A stretch of 64,000 nt of DNA from Verrucomicrobiaceae bacterium UBA2429 (GTDB lineage Bacteria > Verrucomicrobiota > Verrucomicrobiia > Verrucomicrobiales > Verrucomicrobiaceae): contig DDQZ01000094.1 in assembly GCA_002343505.1 (NCBI GenBank), forward strand, positions 2,295-66,294. Direction: 5' to 3'. The position numbers and the translations under genes were made by a program. Below are positions 36,799-48,916 of the stretch, in pieces; position 1 is the stretch's first letter; each line of letters opens with the position of its first letter. A model generated the notes under the pieces. That model made no database searches and was not told where the DNA came from. It was given only the letters and a program-made list of their open reading frames with translations.

Positions 36799-38598
36799 TC
36801 ACACTGCGGCTTCTGCTGCGACGGCCACTTTGGGCACCAGATGCTCGGCGGCTTTGGCGGCTTCAGCGCGCAGGGCTTCGCGTTCGGCGGTGTTTTGCTG
36901 CTGCTGCTCGAACTCACGGCACCAGCCTTTGATCTCCAGCTCGTTGAAAATCTTGCCAATGACACGGCGCAGAAGGCCTTTCAGATTTGGCAGTTCCACC
37001 TCTTGAAGGCTGCGAATGGCGGCCTCCTTGTAGGTTTCGAGCATGAGGGTGGCTTTGTCGTATGCGCCGGTCTCGGTGGCCCACTGGCGGATGGCGGTTT
37101 TCTCCGGCAGCTCGGTGGTCTGGCCGTTCCAGAGGGCTTCCATCGTGTCTTTGATCTGGCCTTTACCGCGCTCGCGCAAAAGGGCGAGGATGATGCTGGG
37201 CCGGATGCTGACGTTCGTGGCGGCGGCGGAGTCGTCTCCAAGATCATCCAGGTCGTCGCGGATCTGGTAGGCGATGCCGAGATTCTCGCTGTAGGCGTGC
37301 AGGGCGTCCTCGGTGTCCTCGATCCGGCTGGCGAGAGCGGCGCCAATCTTGAGGGCGACTTCAAAAGCGGGGGCGGTCTTGCTGCGGAAGATTTCCAGAA
37401 CCTGGGTGTTGCTGAGGGCCAGCGGGTGGTTGTTCCAAAGCAATTCGGCGCCTTGACCGCGGCATAGCTCGCGCTGGCCTTCCGCGGCGACTTTGAGGCA
37501 GGCGGAGCGCAAGTGCGAGGGGGCCTCCATCATCGCGAGCAGGCGGTAGCCTTCGCCGATGAGGAGATCCCCCACATTCAGCGCGACCGGGATGCCGTGC
37601 TCGGAGTGGAGTGTCGGCTCGCCGTAGCGCTCTGCATCGTTGTCCTCGATGTCGTCGTGAATGAGGGAGGCTTTGTGAAACGCCTCGACGGAGACGGCTG
37701 CGAGTTTCACAGCGTCAGAAACAGGGCCTTCGGGGTCTTCGCGCAGGGCTTGATAGGCGGCGATCGTGAGGAAGGGGCGCCAGCGTTTGCCCGCGCGCGC
37801 CAGCCAGTCGCGGGCAATTTCCTCCGTCTGGCAGGTGGGCTTGCCAAGAAGCGCATCGAGCGCGTCGCGGGTGAACCAGGTTTTGACCTCGTCGTGGAGG
37901 GCGTTGAGATTGAGGCGGCGGGTTTTGTCCTCGCTGGTCAGGTGGATGTAATCCCAGACCCAATCCACATCCACCGTGGTGTCTATGCAGTCATCCTGGA
38001 GCAGGGGAACAGCCACGGCAGGAATGGCGGCGGCCTCGACATAAGGGAAGGTGCGTTCGAGCACGGGAAGGCAGGAGATGCCGACGATGGCCTCAATCTT
38101 GCCCGTCTGGATGAGGGACATGACGATGGCGCTGCCCTCGGCGACAAGGACGGCGTAGCCCAGCTTTTCGGCCTCGTTTTGGAAGTCCTGGATGGAGCAG
38201 AGGCCGCACTGCTTGCAAAGCAGGCCGAATTCGTCAAAAGGCGCGGGGCATTTGCTCTCCACCCGCAGGCACTTCGGCATGAGCAGCAGTCGCTTTTCAA
38301 AAGGCACGGTGGCCAGGGACTCGCGCCAGGTTTCGTTGGCGAGCAGCACACCGGTGTAGTCCCGGTAGGCGGGGTCTATGCCGTGGATGGCGAGGATTTT
38401 GTCCGTGTGTTCCTGGAGTTCCTCGATGGGAACAGGTGGCACAAGCTTTGTTTCCTCCGTGTAAGCGCGCACGGACTGAAGTACAAAATCACGGTCCTGC
38501 TTGGTCTGGGGGATGTTTTTCTTCGGTTGCCGAAAGCGGCGCACCAGTCCGGGAATGGCGGGCGGCAGGGCGGCGGAGCGGACGGCGACGGTGGACAT
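36799..38598 (-). CDS. DUF116-polyprenyl synthase fusion protein
   Basis: 599 residues. The N-terminal ~270 residues carry a DUF116 module: PKCLRVESKCPAPFDEFGLL-CKQCGLC (a cysteine cluster that could bind iron-sulfur or zinc) and VLVAEGSAIVMSLIQTGKIEAIVGISCLPVLERTFPYV. The rest is a trans-prenyl diphosphate synthase: first aspartate-rich motif in HKASLIHDDIEDND, second in YQIRDDLDDLGDD, so condensation of isopentenyl units is chemically plausible. A C-terminal Glu/Ala coiled coil follows. Start at 38598 (MSTVAVRSAALPP). The fusion implies that the cysteine module regulates or supplies the isoprenoid synthase. Confidence 0.85.
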   Translation of the reverse strand: MSTVAVRSAALPPAIPGLVRRFRQPKKNIPQTKQDRDFVLQSVRAYTEETKLVPPVPIEELQEHTDKILAIHGIDPAYRDYTGVLLANETWRESLATVPFEKRLLLMPKCLRVESKCPAPFDEFGLLCKQCGLCSIQDFQNEAEKLGYAVLVAEGSAIVMSLIQTGKIEAIVGISCLPVLERTFPYVEAAAIPAVAVPLLQDDCIDTTVDVDWVWDYIHLTSEDKTRRLNLNALHDEVKTWFTRDALDALLGKPTCQTEEIARDWLARAGKRWRPFLTIAAYQALREDPEGPVSDAVKLAAVSVEAFHKASLIHDDIEDNDAERYGEPTLHSEHGIPVALNVGDLLIGEGYRLLAMMEAPSHLRSACLKVAAEGQRELCRGQGAELLWNNHPLALSNTQVLEIFRSKTAPAFEVALKIGAALASRIEDTEDALHAYSENLGIAYQIRDDLDDLGDDSAAATNVSIRPSIILALLRERGKGQIKDTMEALWNGQTTELPEKTAIRQWATETGAYDKATLMLETYKEAAIRSLQEVELPNLKGLLRRVIGKIFNELEIKGWCREFEQQQQNTAEREALRAEAAKAAEHLVPKVAVAAEAAV

Positions 38599-38771
38599 GG
38601 AGTGAAAATGAAATTCGAAGCTCCAAGGGGGGATTCTCAAGCCGGGGCATTTTGAGAATCGGTCTTCGGAGGTCTTTCTGTAACCGTGGCGCGGGATGGT
38701 GGTCTTGCAAGGATTGCGCCTCAGTGGGCGGAAATTGCGCGAAAGCCGGCGCGGTGGCCCGGTTGCCGGAA

Positions 38772-38804
38772 AAAACGGCGCGGCCAGGTAAGCCGCGCCG
38801 TTTT
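38772..38804. terminator. intrinsic terminator downstream of the glutathione peroxidase gene
   Basis: Perfect 13 bp stem (38772-38784 with 38792-38804) with a 7-base loop, A5 on the plus-strand left giving a T-run on the minus strand. It lies 27 bp after the glutathione peroxidase stop and would terminate it. Confidence 0.85.
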
Positions 38805-38830
38805 CGCAGGGGAGGGATGGATTGCGCTTC

Positions 38831-41709
<2,879 letters not shown>

Positions 41710-41768
41710 GGCCAAAATCCACTCTTGCGGCCAGCAGACTGTGTGGCACACTTTGGCACACAAACGCC

Positions 41769-42062
41769 ATGCCTGCCGTCGCCACTGCCCGCCGCTCGAA
41801 TCGCCTCGTTGCCCGAGTTACATCGGACGATAAGGCTTTGCTGGAGCGTGCTGCTGGATTGGAAGGTTGTTCCGTCGCTGTGTTCGTGATTTCTCATGTT
41901 CGTGCTGCGGCGGAAGAAATCGTCCGGCGACATGACACGGTGAGATTGAGTCAAACCGAGTCGCGTCGCTTTGTGGAAGCCATCCTCGCACCCGTAAAAG
42001 CACCCACCAAGCGCATGCGCACGGCTTTGGACCTGCATCGCAAGACGGTCACCGAGCGCTGA
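41769..42062 (+). CDS. DUF1778 antitoxin (TacA-like)
   Basis: 97 residues. RHH-type start SNRLVARVTSDDKALLERAAGLEGCSVAVFVISHVRAAAEEIV, then the DUF1778 tail LSQTESRRFVEAILAPVKAPTKRM that normally wraps the GNAT toxin. Neutralises and autoregulates with a GNAT acetyltransferase toxin. The start at 41769 gives the family N-terminus. Oddly, the toxin gene is not downstream on the same strand but converges: the two 3' ends overlap by 14 bp. Confidence 0.88.
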   Translation: MPAVATARRSNRLVARVTSDDKALLERAAGLEGCSVAVFVISHVRAAAEEIVRRHDTVRLSQTESRRFVEAILAPVKAPTKRMRTALDLHRKTVTER

Positions 42063-42564
42063 TCCATTGCGCCGCCGACTTCATCGTGATGAATTGGCGG
42101 GACTCCGTCAGAGGCTGGAAGCCAAAGCTGGCATAAAACGCTCGAGCCTTTTCATCCTTGGGATCAGTCACAATGGCCCACGAGGCGACTTCCTCAGAAG
42201 CTCTAACCGACCGATGCAGCATGCTTGCCATGAGCCTTTCGCCGATTTGCTGTCCTTTGAACCTCAAATCGCGCGCCAAACGGCCCAGCAAGGTCGCAGG
42301 CAGTTCATGGTATCGCGGAAGCTTCTTCGTCACCGATTCTGGCAGGGCAGTTCGCAGCACCGTGGCTGCTGACAGCGTGTAGTAACCGGCAATCACTGTT
42401 GGCTTGTCCTCCGGCACTATCACGAAGCAGGCGGAAGTCCCGGCCTCCATCTCCTTGCGGGCGCGAAGCCGGAGGAAGTCATTCAATGCCTCAACTCCAC
42501 AACCAAACTCCTCCCGGCAGTGTTTTGCCGGATTGAGAGGTTCGACGATGAAGGTTTGGCTCAT
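42049..42564 (-). CDS. GNAT-family toxin (TacT-like tRNA acetyltransferase)
   Basis: 171 residues. FIVEPLNPAKHCREEFGCGVEALNDFLRLRA, acceptor region IAGYYTLSAATVLRTALP, acetyl-CoA-binding loop LLGRLARDLRFKGQQIGERLM, and FYASFGFQPLTESRQFITM are typical of the TacT/AtaT toxins, which acetylate aminoacyl-tRNA and block translation. Start at 42564. Its 3' end overlaps that of the DUF1778 antitoxin gene on the opposite strand. The fic remnant lies 25 bp upstream on the same strand. Confidence 0.88.
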   Translation of the reverse strand: MSQTFIVEPLNPAKHCREEFGCGVEALNDFLRLRARKEMEAGTSACFVIVPEDKPTVIAGYYTLSAATVLRTALPESVTKKLPRYHELPATLLGRLARDLRFKGQQIGERLMASMLHRSVRASEEVASWAIVTDPKDEKARAFYASFGFQPLTESRQFITMKSAAQWISAR

Positions 42565-42589
42565 GTGGCTGTTTAGCCTTTCGGCTGGA

Positions 42590-43560
42590 TTACTCAACAA
42601 TCGCCCCCTCAAACCTCTCCGCCAGCCGGTAGCTGCGTCCCTTCTTCGACGCATTGGCGACGGCCAAAATGCCTTCCGACACCCATTTGGCGCACTGCTC
42701 GCGGCCTTGGCGTGCCGAGAGGCCGAGGTAGGTGGCGAGTTCGTTGGAGGTGACGATGCGATGCTTCGCGAAGAGGCCGAGCGCCTGGCGTTGCAGCGGA
42801 CGCAGTTCGTGGAGCAGCGCGGCTTTGTCCTGCGGCGCGGACAGGCTGGAGGCTTCGGCACGGGCGGCGACCTTGGCAAAAGCATCGGCCATGCCTTCGC
42901 AGAAGTATTGCACGAAGCCGCTCACATCCGCCTCGGCACGACCGAGGTGGTAGTTGTGGCTGGGCCCGACCGAGAGCGCGTCGTAATAGCCGCGCAGATG
43001 CCGGGCATAGTATTCCTCCAGCGAGTAGATGCCCTTCAGCCCGTAGCCGCAGCGATGCAGGATCAGTGTGGTGAGCAGCCGCGCGGTGCGGCCATTCCCA
43101 TCGTAATAAGGGTGAATCGTGGCGAACTGGTAGTGCGCCAGCGCGGCGATGACCGGCACGGGCAGGTCGCGGGACTCGATCTCGTCATTGATCCACGTCA
43201 CCAGCTCGCCCATCAGCCCCGCGACCTCCTTCGCCTCCGGCGGCAGGTAGGTGATGGCACCGCTGGCGCTGTTGCGGATCACGTTTTGACCGTCGCGATA
43301 AGGCGTGGGCCGCTTTTTACCCTCGAAGGCCAGTCCATGAATCGTCTGGATGTCCTTCTCGGTGAGCTTCCGCTTCAGCGCCGCCCGCGATCACCTCCTC
43401 CACCTGCGGCAGCGTCAGTCGGTTCCCCTCGATTTGCGTCGAGTAGTGCGTCGTCAGCAACCGTGCCGACTCCCGCAGCGAAGCGATCTCTGCTGCGTCA
43501 CCGGCAGCCGGTCCACCGCCACCCGCGAAGCCTCAATGGCCATCAGCGCGGGGTGACGCT
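42590..43560 (-). pseudogene. Fic-family adenylyltransferase, frameshifted
   Basis: The intact 3' part (42590-43282, 230 residues) carries the Fic core HPYYDGNGRTARLL (active-site His and the phosphate-binding Asn/Arg) and a C-terminal winged-helix-like region. Upstream, sense pieces of the N-terminal part remain in different frames: ALKRKLTEKDIQTIHGLAFEG near 43330-43384, TTHYSTQIEGNRLTLPQVEE near 43400-43470 (contains the inhibitory E-G/N helix motif), and ALMAIEASRVAVDRLPV near 43500-43560. Two single-base shifts, about 43385 and 43495, break the frame. It either is a decayed gene or contains sequencing errors; Fic proteins transfer AMP to target proteins. Confidence 0.7.
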
Positions 43561-43656
43561 GGCATGGCGGGAGGCGGCGGTGAAGGCGCGGCCGTTTTTG
43601 GCGGGGGTGTTCGAGGGGCTGGAGCGCGGGCGGGGCAGGCGGTTGTGAGCCTTGGC

Positions 43657-44070
43657 TCAATCCGTTGTGGCAACCCCGGTTTTCACCAGGGGTTTGAGTT
43701 GGGAGAAGATTTTTTCTCCGATGCCCGGTACGCGCGCCAGTTCCTCAGTGAAGCGATACGGGCGGCGCCCCTCCAGCCGGCGCGCTAGGACGGGACCGAT
43801 GCCGGGAAGCCGCTCAAACTCGGCCGGGTCGCGGAGTTCAAGTCCACGGGCGCGGTGGATTGCCTTGACGGTGTGCTGCCGGCGGCTCCCGCCTTTTGAT
43901 CGGGCCTGGTTTTCCCCGCCATGTCCTGGGACACCAGCGCGCCCACGCTCCAGACAAAAAACCCAGATCGGCAGGCTGGACGCGACCACCCCCTCCCATG
44001 GATCGGTTTTTGCCTCTGGAGGGGATGGCGCGGACGATGGGGATGCTGGTTCGCCGGGATCAGGCGCCAT
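43657..44070 (-). CDS. helix-hairpin-helix protein (ComEA-like C-terminus)
   Basis: 137 residues in this frame. The C-terminal half has two HhH motifs, AEFERLPGIGPVLARRLEGRRP and ELARVPGIGEKIFSQLKPLV, as in ComEA-type DNA-binding domains. The N-terminal 60 residues are Pro/Ser-rich and resemble no family; a true start or signal peptide is unclear, and a frameshift there is possible. Non-specific DNA binding is the likely property. Neighbours do not inform the role. Confidence 0.6.
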   Translation of the reverse strand: MAPDPGEPASPSSAPSPPEAKTDPWEGVVASSLPIWVFCLERGRAGVPGHGGENQARSKGGSRRQHTVKAIHRARGLELRDPAEFERLPGIGPVLARRLEGRRPYRFTEELARVPGIGEKIFSQLKPLVKTGVATTD

Positions 44071-44117
44071 CGTTCCAGCCGATTTTCAGGCGCGCCTGGC
44101 TTGGCAGTCCCGTGTGA

Positions 44118-44594
44118 TCAGGATTCCTTTTTCTTGGCGGCCTCTTTTTGGGTCTGGCCCTCCTTGCCGGGGGCCGATTTTTTCGGCTCGGCTTTCTTTG
44201 GCCCGGTTTTCTTGGAAGCGCCGGTTTTGCCTTCCTCTTCGCGCTGTTTGACGCCGACGTTGATTTTGACCACGACGTCATTGCTGTCGCCTTCCGCTTT
44301 TTTGAGCACACCGCCGACCCATTTGCCGGGAACCACGTCCGCTGCTGTGGCGGGTTTGTCACCGTTCACATATTCGGTGGCGGAGTTGACGGTGTATTTC
44401 GACTGCTGGGCGTCCTCGTTGTTGCTGCGCACGATGGTGAGCGTGCGCGAGGTGATGGACGCCACTTTGCCGTAGAGAGGGTAGGTGGCCCCCTTGGCCT
44501 TGGGTTCGGATTTGGATTTTTCCTGCGCGGGAATCACGGCGGGGATGAGCAGGCTGAGCGCCAGCGTGGCAAGCAGTGTGGATCGGATGGTCAT
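44118..44594 (-). CDS. exported lysine-rich protein of unknown function
   Basis: 158 residues, signal peptide MTIRSTLLATLALSLLIPAVIPAQ. The middle (ATYPLYGKVASITSRTLTIVRSNNEDAQQSKYTVN-ATEYVNGDKPATAADVVPGKWVGG) is an OB-like beta domain similar in outline to DUF5666-type proteins. The C-terminus is a Lys/Glu/Pro-rich tail (about 115-158). Same strand as the HhH gene (47 bp). No function is visible. Confidence 0.65.
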   Translation of the reverse strand: MTIRSTLLATLALSLLIPAVIPAQEKSKSEPKAKGATYPLYGKVASITSRTLTIVRSNNEDAQQSKYTVNSATEYVNGDKPATAADVVPGKWVGGVLKKAEGDSNDVVVKINVGVKQREEEGKTGASKKTGPKKAEPKKSAPGKEGQTQKEAAKKKES

Positions 44595-44650
44595 GGCTTT
44601 GATTTTGGTTTGAATTCAAATGGCTTTATCCGGGGGCAGGTGAAGGCTAA

Positions 44651-45163
44651 GGAACGGGTAATTTTTGCACAAGCATTATTTTTGGGTCCATCCGGGTGCC
44701 TGGCCACACCTACCGCATTTTGGTGACCAACCGCGACGAAGACCACGTGACGCTGTGTCGCGATTACAACCAACGTGCCTGCATCGAGCAGCGAATCGAA
44801 GAGCTCAAGAACGACCTGGCCGCTGACGGATTCTGCATGAGGCGGTCCTACGCCACAGAGGCGGCGTTTTTGTGCGTGATCTTCGCGTTCAACCTCGTGA
44901 GCCTCTACCAACAAGCCACCGGCACGCGCAGCGAGAAGCACTATCAAGGCCCCGCGACACTGCGCAGCACGGTGTTCATGGGTGGAGCCATCCTCGGCAA
45001 GCGGGGACGGCAGCCGGTGCTCCACATCGCGCAAAGCTGGGCTGGTGCTGAGAAGCACCAGCCCTTGATGGGCAACCTCTTGGCGTGGCGAAAACGAACT
45101 TCGCCGAAGTTGGAACCTCCTGTTGCCACGCCGCCTCTAAACAACCTCAAAAACGTCGCCTAA
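44651..45163 (+). mobile_element. transposase C-terminal fragment (IS1380-like)
   Basis: About 160 residues open from 44651, in frame with the C-terminal DDE region of an IS4-superfamily transposase: VPGHTYRILVTNRDEDHVTLCRDYNQRACIEQRIEELKNDLAADGF, where the Glu of EQRIEELKNDL is the third acidic residue. The two Asp residues and all of the N-terminus are missing, and no matched inverted repeats are obvious, so this is an inactive remnant. It lies between the lysine-rich protein gene and the fatty-acid operon. Confidence 0.8.
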
Positions 45164-45467
45164 CTTCGAAATTCGGGCTTAACTTTCCCTTCCGTTGAGC
45201 CAAGCACTTTTTCGCTTGCGGGTATTGTGGGGTTGTTGAGGATCAATCGGGTTCATTCGGCACGAGGACGAGGATGCGGTCCTCATCGAGTGGAACTTCT
45301 TGGGGCATTCAGGGGATTTGTTACAGTGGTGGGCGTGCTGCCATGGAAGCTGATTTCATTGTCATCGGCGGAGATTCATTGTTTGATGACCTGCCAGAGG
45401 GCCTATTGGGTTCGAAGGCGGCGATGTCGTAGAGAGGCGCTTTGATGCTTGCGCGGTGGGCTTTTTC
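45164..45467. other. intergenic region after the transposase remnant
   Basis: About 300 bp, visibly more AT-rich than its surroundings. It holds one 29-codon frame (45343-45432, MEADFIVIGGDSLFDDLP) that could be the end of a degraded gene, but nothing I can support. Probably debris of the inserted element. Confidence 0.4.
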
Positions 45468-47582
45468 TCATGCAGGCTCGAAGGCGTTCGGCTGGGGTGT
45501 GGAGGCGGCGAGCATTTGCAGTTCAAGCTTGGCATTCTCCGCTCCGAGCTCCCGCAGCCAGGCCAGTGGACCGCCGAGGAAGGGAGGGTAACCGGTGCCG
45601 AGGATCATGGCGAGGTCTATGGCCTCGGGGGTTTGGGTGAGTTTTTCCCGGGCGCAGCGCGCGGCTTCGTTGGCGAGCAGCAGGGCCAGGCGGTGCTGCA
45701 CATGCTCCAGCTCGGAGGCGTCGTGCTTCACGGTTTTGCGCTTCACCCTGGCTCCATGCTTGTAGAAGCCTTCGCCGGATTTTTTACCCAGCTTGCCCGT
45801 GCTGACCCTGCGGTCGAGCAGGTCGCTGGCGGCGAGGCGGTCCGGGAAGGCGGCGACGAGCGTGCGGCCCACATGCGCGGCGACATCGAGCCCGATCTCA
45901 TCCAGCAGGCGCAGCGGCCCCATGGGCATGCCGAACTCGAGCATGGCCTCGTCAATCGTTTCCGCCGGGATGCCGCTCTCATAAAGCCGCACGGCCTCAA
46001 TGAGGTAAGGCATGAGCACGCGGTTGACGACGAAGCCGGGGCTGTCTCTGACCACGACGGGTGTTTTGCCGAGCTTTTGCACAAAGGCGGTGGCGGTGGC
46101 GATGACATCGTCACTGGTGTGCGGTGTGGTGATGATCTCCACCAGCGGCATGCGATGCACCGGATTGAAAAAATGCAGGCCGATGACGCGCTCCGGATGA
46201 GGAAGCGTCCCGGCGAGTTCCGTCACAGACAAGGCCGAGGTGTTCGTGGCGAGCACGGTGTCAGGGCCGCAGCGCGCGGCGAGATCGGCGAAGATTTTTT
46301 TCTTCAAGGCCATGTCCTCCGTGGCGGCCTCGATGATGATCTGCTCGTGCGTCAAGGGCACGCGCGTGTGCTCGGCACTGAGGCGGTCGAGCGCGTCGCG
46401 CATCTGCGCGCGGCTCACGGTGCGACGCTTCACACCCTCCTTCAGCAGGCCGTGGATGCGCTCCATGCCGCGCGCGAGGGCATCCGTGCTGATGTCCTGC
46501 ATGAGCACGCGCACTCCGCGCGAGGCCAGCCACTGCGCGATGCCCGCGCCCATGACACCCGCGCCGATGACGGCGGCGTGATGCACCGGTAGGGCCACTC
46601 CGCGCGGCCAGGGCTTTTTGTCCGCCTCCTCCTTGCGGAAGAAGAGGTCGATCAAATGCCCCGTGGCGGGTGTGAGCGCCAGGTCCTGGATGGCATGGCG
46701 CTCGATTTCCATGGCCTTTGGCAAGGGCGCGACAGAGGCGCGCATCGTCACCTCCACGGCACGCAGCGGAGCTTGATAAAGGCCGCGTGTTTTGGTGAGC
46801 ACGGCCTTTTTCACCTGGCTGGCGATGAAGTGCCGCGCGCCTGGCAGCAGGCTGATGCGCCCGGTCAGAGAGAGGCGGCGCTTTGGCGCGCCGAGCGCGA
46901 TGCGGTGATGCACGAAGTCCTCGAAGCGCTCACGCGGCACGATGAAATCGGCGAGGCCAGCGCGTTTCGCGGCGGAGGGTTTGAGCAGCTTGCCGGTGAC
47001 GATGAGCTGCAAGGCCGCAGGCAGACCAAGGAGGCGCGGCAGCCGCGTGGAACCGCCCCAGGCGGGCACCAGGCCGATCTGTGTCTCGGGCAGGCCGAGG
47101 CGCGTGCGGTCGCTGTCGCTGACGATGCGGGTGTCGCAGGCCAGGGCCAGCTCCAGACCGCCGCCGAGGCAGGCGCCATGAATGAGGGCGATCTTGTGCA
47201 AGGGCAGCGCGGCGAGGCGGTTGAAGACTTTTTGTCCCAGGCCGATCATCGTCTCCAGCTGCCGCACGGGAGCGTGGCGCACCGCTTTGAGGTCGGCTCC
47301 GGCGATGAAGATGTGATCCTTGGCGCTTTGGATGACGAGGGTCTTCAGCGTGGAGTCACGGCTCACGGCCTCCAGGCAGAGGTCGAACTCATGGAGCGTG
47401 GTTTCATTCCACACGTTGGCCGCGCCGCCCTCCATGTCGAAGGTGATCCAGGCGGTGCCGTCCTCGTCCGAGTCGAGGCGGAAATGACGCAGGGATTTCG
47501 CACGCATCATGGGGCTGGGAGGGCGCGGGATGAAGGCGTCCTCATGATCCGTTTCGAGGGATTGGAGAAGTTCCATTTTCAT
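45468..47582 (-). CDS. fatty-acid oxidation multifunctional protein (FadB/FadJ-like)
   Basis: 704 residues. N-terminal enoyl-CoA hydratase/isomerase: oxyanion motif GACLGGGLELALACD with the glutamate in LPETQIGLVPAWGG. C-terminal L-3-hydroxyacyl-CoA dehydrogenase: NAD-binding GAGVMGAGIAQWLASRG, catalytic HFFNPVHRMPLVE, and the tail NVLAN-like FVVNRVLMPYLIEAVRL. Performs the hydration and dehydrogenation steps of beta-oxidation. Start at 47582 (MKMELLQSL); 47576 is equally possible. Last gene of a four-gene minus-strand operon, 31 bp after the thiolase. Confidence 0.94.
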   Translation of the reverse strand: MKMELLQSLETDHEDAFIPRPPSPMMRAKSLRHFRLDSDEDGTAWITFDMEGGAANVWNETTLHEFDLCLEAVSRDSTLKTLVIQSAKDHIFIAGADLKAVRHAPVRQLETMIGLGQKVFNRLAALPLHKIALIHGACLGGGLELALACDTRIVSDSDRTRLGLPETQIGLVPAWGGSTRLPRLLGLPAALQLIVTGKLLKPSAAKRAGLADFIVPRERFEDFVHHRIALGAPKRRLSLTGRISLLPGARHFIASQVKKAVLTKTRGLYQAPLRAVEVTMRASVAPLPKAMEIERHAIQDLALTPATGHLIDLFFRKEEADKKPWPRGVALPVHHAAVIGAGVMGAGIAQWLASRGVRVLMQDISTDALARGMERIHGLLKEGVKRRTVSRAQMRDALDRLSAEHTRVPLTHEQIIIEAATEDMALKKKIFADLAARCGPDTVLATNTSALSVTELAGTLPHPERVIGLHFFNPVHRMPLVEIITTPHTSDDVIATATAFVQKLGKTPVVVRDSPGFVVNRVLMPYLIEAVRLYESGIPAETIDEAMLEFGMPMGPLRLLDEIGLDVAAHVGRTLVAAFPDRLAASDLLDRRVSTGKLGKKSGEGFYKHGARVKRKTVKHDASELEHVQHRLALLLANEAARCAREKLTQTPEAIDLAMILGTGYPPFLGGPLAWLRELGAENAKLELQMLAASTPQPNAFEPA

Positions 47583-47613
47583 GAGGGTTGGACGGGGTGA
47601 GGGTTGGGAAAAA

Positions 47614-48891
47614 TCAATCGCGCTCCAGCAAGGCCGCGCCGCCCTGCCCGCCGCCGATGCAAAGGGAGACGAGTGCGCGCTTGCCGCCGGACTCGCGGAG
47701 TTGGTCGAGAGCGGAAAGCACGAGACGCGCGCCAGTGGCACCGACAGGATGACCGAGCGCGATGGCGCCGCCTCGCGGATTGAGCTGCTCGTCAGCGATC
47801 TCGCCCAAAGGCGCGTCCAGTCCGGCGCGGCGCGCGCAGACAGGTTCTTTGAGGCATTTCAAAACGGCGAGCACCTGCACGGCAAAGGCCTCATTGATCT
47901 CGATGACATCCGCCTGCTCCAGCCTCATGCCGCTGTGGTGCAGCACGGCATCCAGCGCGCGCACCGGGCCGAGGCCCATGCGGCGCGGGTCGCAGCCGGT
48001 GTAGGCGTAGTGGGTGAGTTTGCCGAGAGATTGCCATCCATGACGTGAGGCGGCCTCCTCGCTCGCCACCAGCAGGGCCACCGCACCATCGGTGATCTGG
48101 CTGGAATTGCCCGCCGTGACCGTGCCGTGATGGCGGTCAAACATGGGCTTCAGACGCGCCAGTTTTTCCAAGCTGGAATCCGCGCGCGCGCCGTTGTCAG
48201 CGAGCACTGGATGAAAGCCATGATCGGCCAAATAAAGCGGTGCCACCTCGGCGCGCAGCTTCTCCGCCGCCGCCAGGGCGCGCTGATGACTGCGCAGGGC
48301 GAAGGCGTCCTGCATGTCGCGGCTGATGTGGAACTCGCGCGCCAGCAGCTCGGCGGTCTCGCCCATGTTCATCTCCACCACGGGGTCGGTGAGGCCGAGT
48401 TTGAGACCGATGATGGGAGCGAAGTCGGCCGGGCGGAAGGAGGTCAAGGCGCCGAGCTTTTGCCCGATGCCGCGCGCCTTGCCAAGCGTGCCGAATTTCT
48501 CCGCAGCCTGGCGTGAAAAATAGAGCGGCATGTTGCTCATGCTCTCGGTGCCGCCGACAAGGAAGACCTCTCCCTGACCGGCGCACATCTTGGCATGAGC
48601 GGTGGTCAGCGCTTCCAGGCCGGAGGCGCAATTGCGATGCACAGTCATGGCCGGACGCGCCTCAGGGATGCCCGAGCGCAGAGCGATGACACGCGCGATG
48701 TTCTGCGCGTGAGCCGGCTGGCCGACACAGCCGAAGATGACCTCGTCAACGACCTGCGGATCAAAGCCGCCGCGTGTCAGCAGCGCGGACACAGCGGCCT
48801 TGCCGAGATCCACCGCATCCTGCCCGGCCAGGACGGTGCCCGCGCGGGTGAAAGGAGTGCGGATGGCGGAGATGATGTGGAGAGGTTTCAT
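47614..48891 (-). CDS. acetyl-CoA C-acyltransferase (FadI-like thiolase)
   Basis: 425 residues. Nucleophilic Cys in HRNCASGLEALTTAH, catalytic His in EINEAFAVQ and GHPVGATGARLV, and second Cys in SLCIGGGQGG: a complete biosynthetic/degradative thiolase set. Its length and NCASG/CIGGGQG form match FadI-type 3-ketoacyl-CoA thiolases. Cleaves 3-ketoacyl-CoA in the last beta-oxidation step with the FadB-like partner downstream (31 bp) and an AMP-forming ligase upstream (25 bp). Confidence 0.95.
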   Translation of the reverse strand: MKPLHIISAIRTPFTRAGTVLAGQDAVDLGKAAVSALLTRGGFDPQVVDEVIFGCVGQPAHAQNIARVIALRSGIPEARPAMTVHRNCASGLEALTTAHAKMCAGQGEVFLVGGTESMSNMPLYFSRQAAEKFGTLGKARGIGQKLGALTSFRPADFAPIIGLKLGLTDPVVEMNMGETAELLAREFHISRDMQDAFALRSHQRALAAAEKLRAEVAPLYLADHGFHPVLADNGARADSSLEKLARLKPMFDRHHGTVTAGNSSQITDGAVALLVASEEAASRHGWQSLGKLTHYAYTGCDPRRMGLGPVRALDAVLHHSGMRLEQADVIEINEAFAVQVLAVLKCLKEPVCARRAGLDAPLGEIADEQLNPRGGAIALGHPVGATGARLVLSALDQLRESGGKRALVSLCIGGGQGGAALLERD

Positions 48892-48916
48892 GGCTTTTAT
48901 GGGGCAAGGATTGGCT

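Noticed and set aside
43560..43660. Possible separate gene beginning at the 5' end of the broken fic
   Set aside because: The residues continue the N-terminal fic pattern in another frame and no start with a ribosome site is evident; treated as part of the pseudogene.
45343..45432. 29-codon frame MEADFIVIGGDSLFDD
   Set aside because: Too short, no family resemblance, and lies in AT-rich debris next to a transposase remnant.
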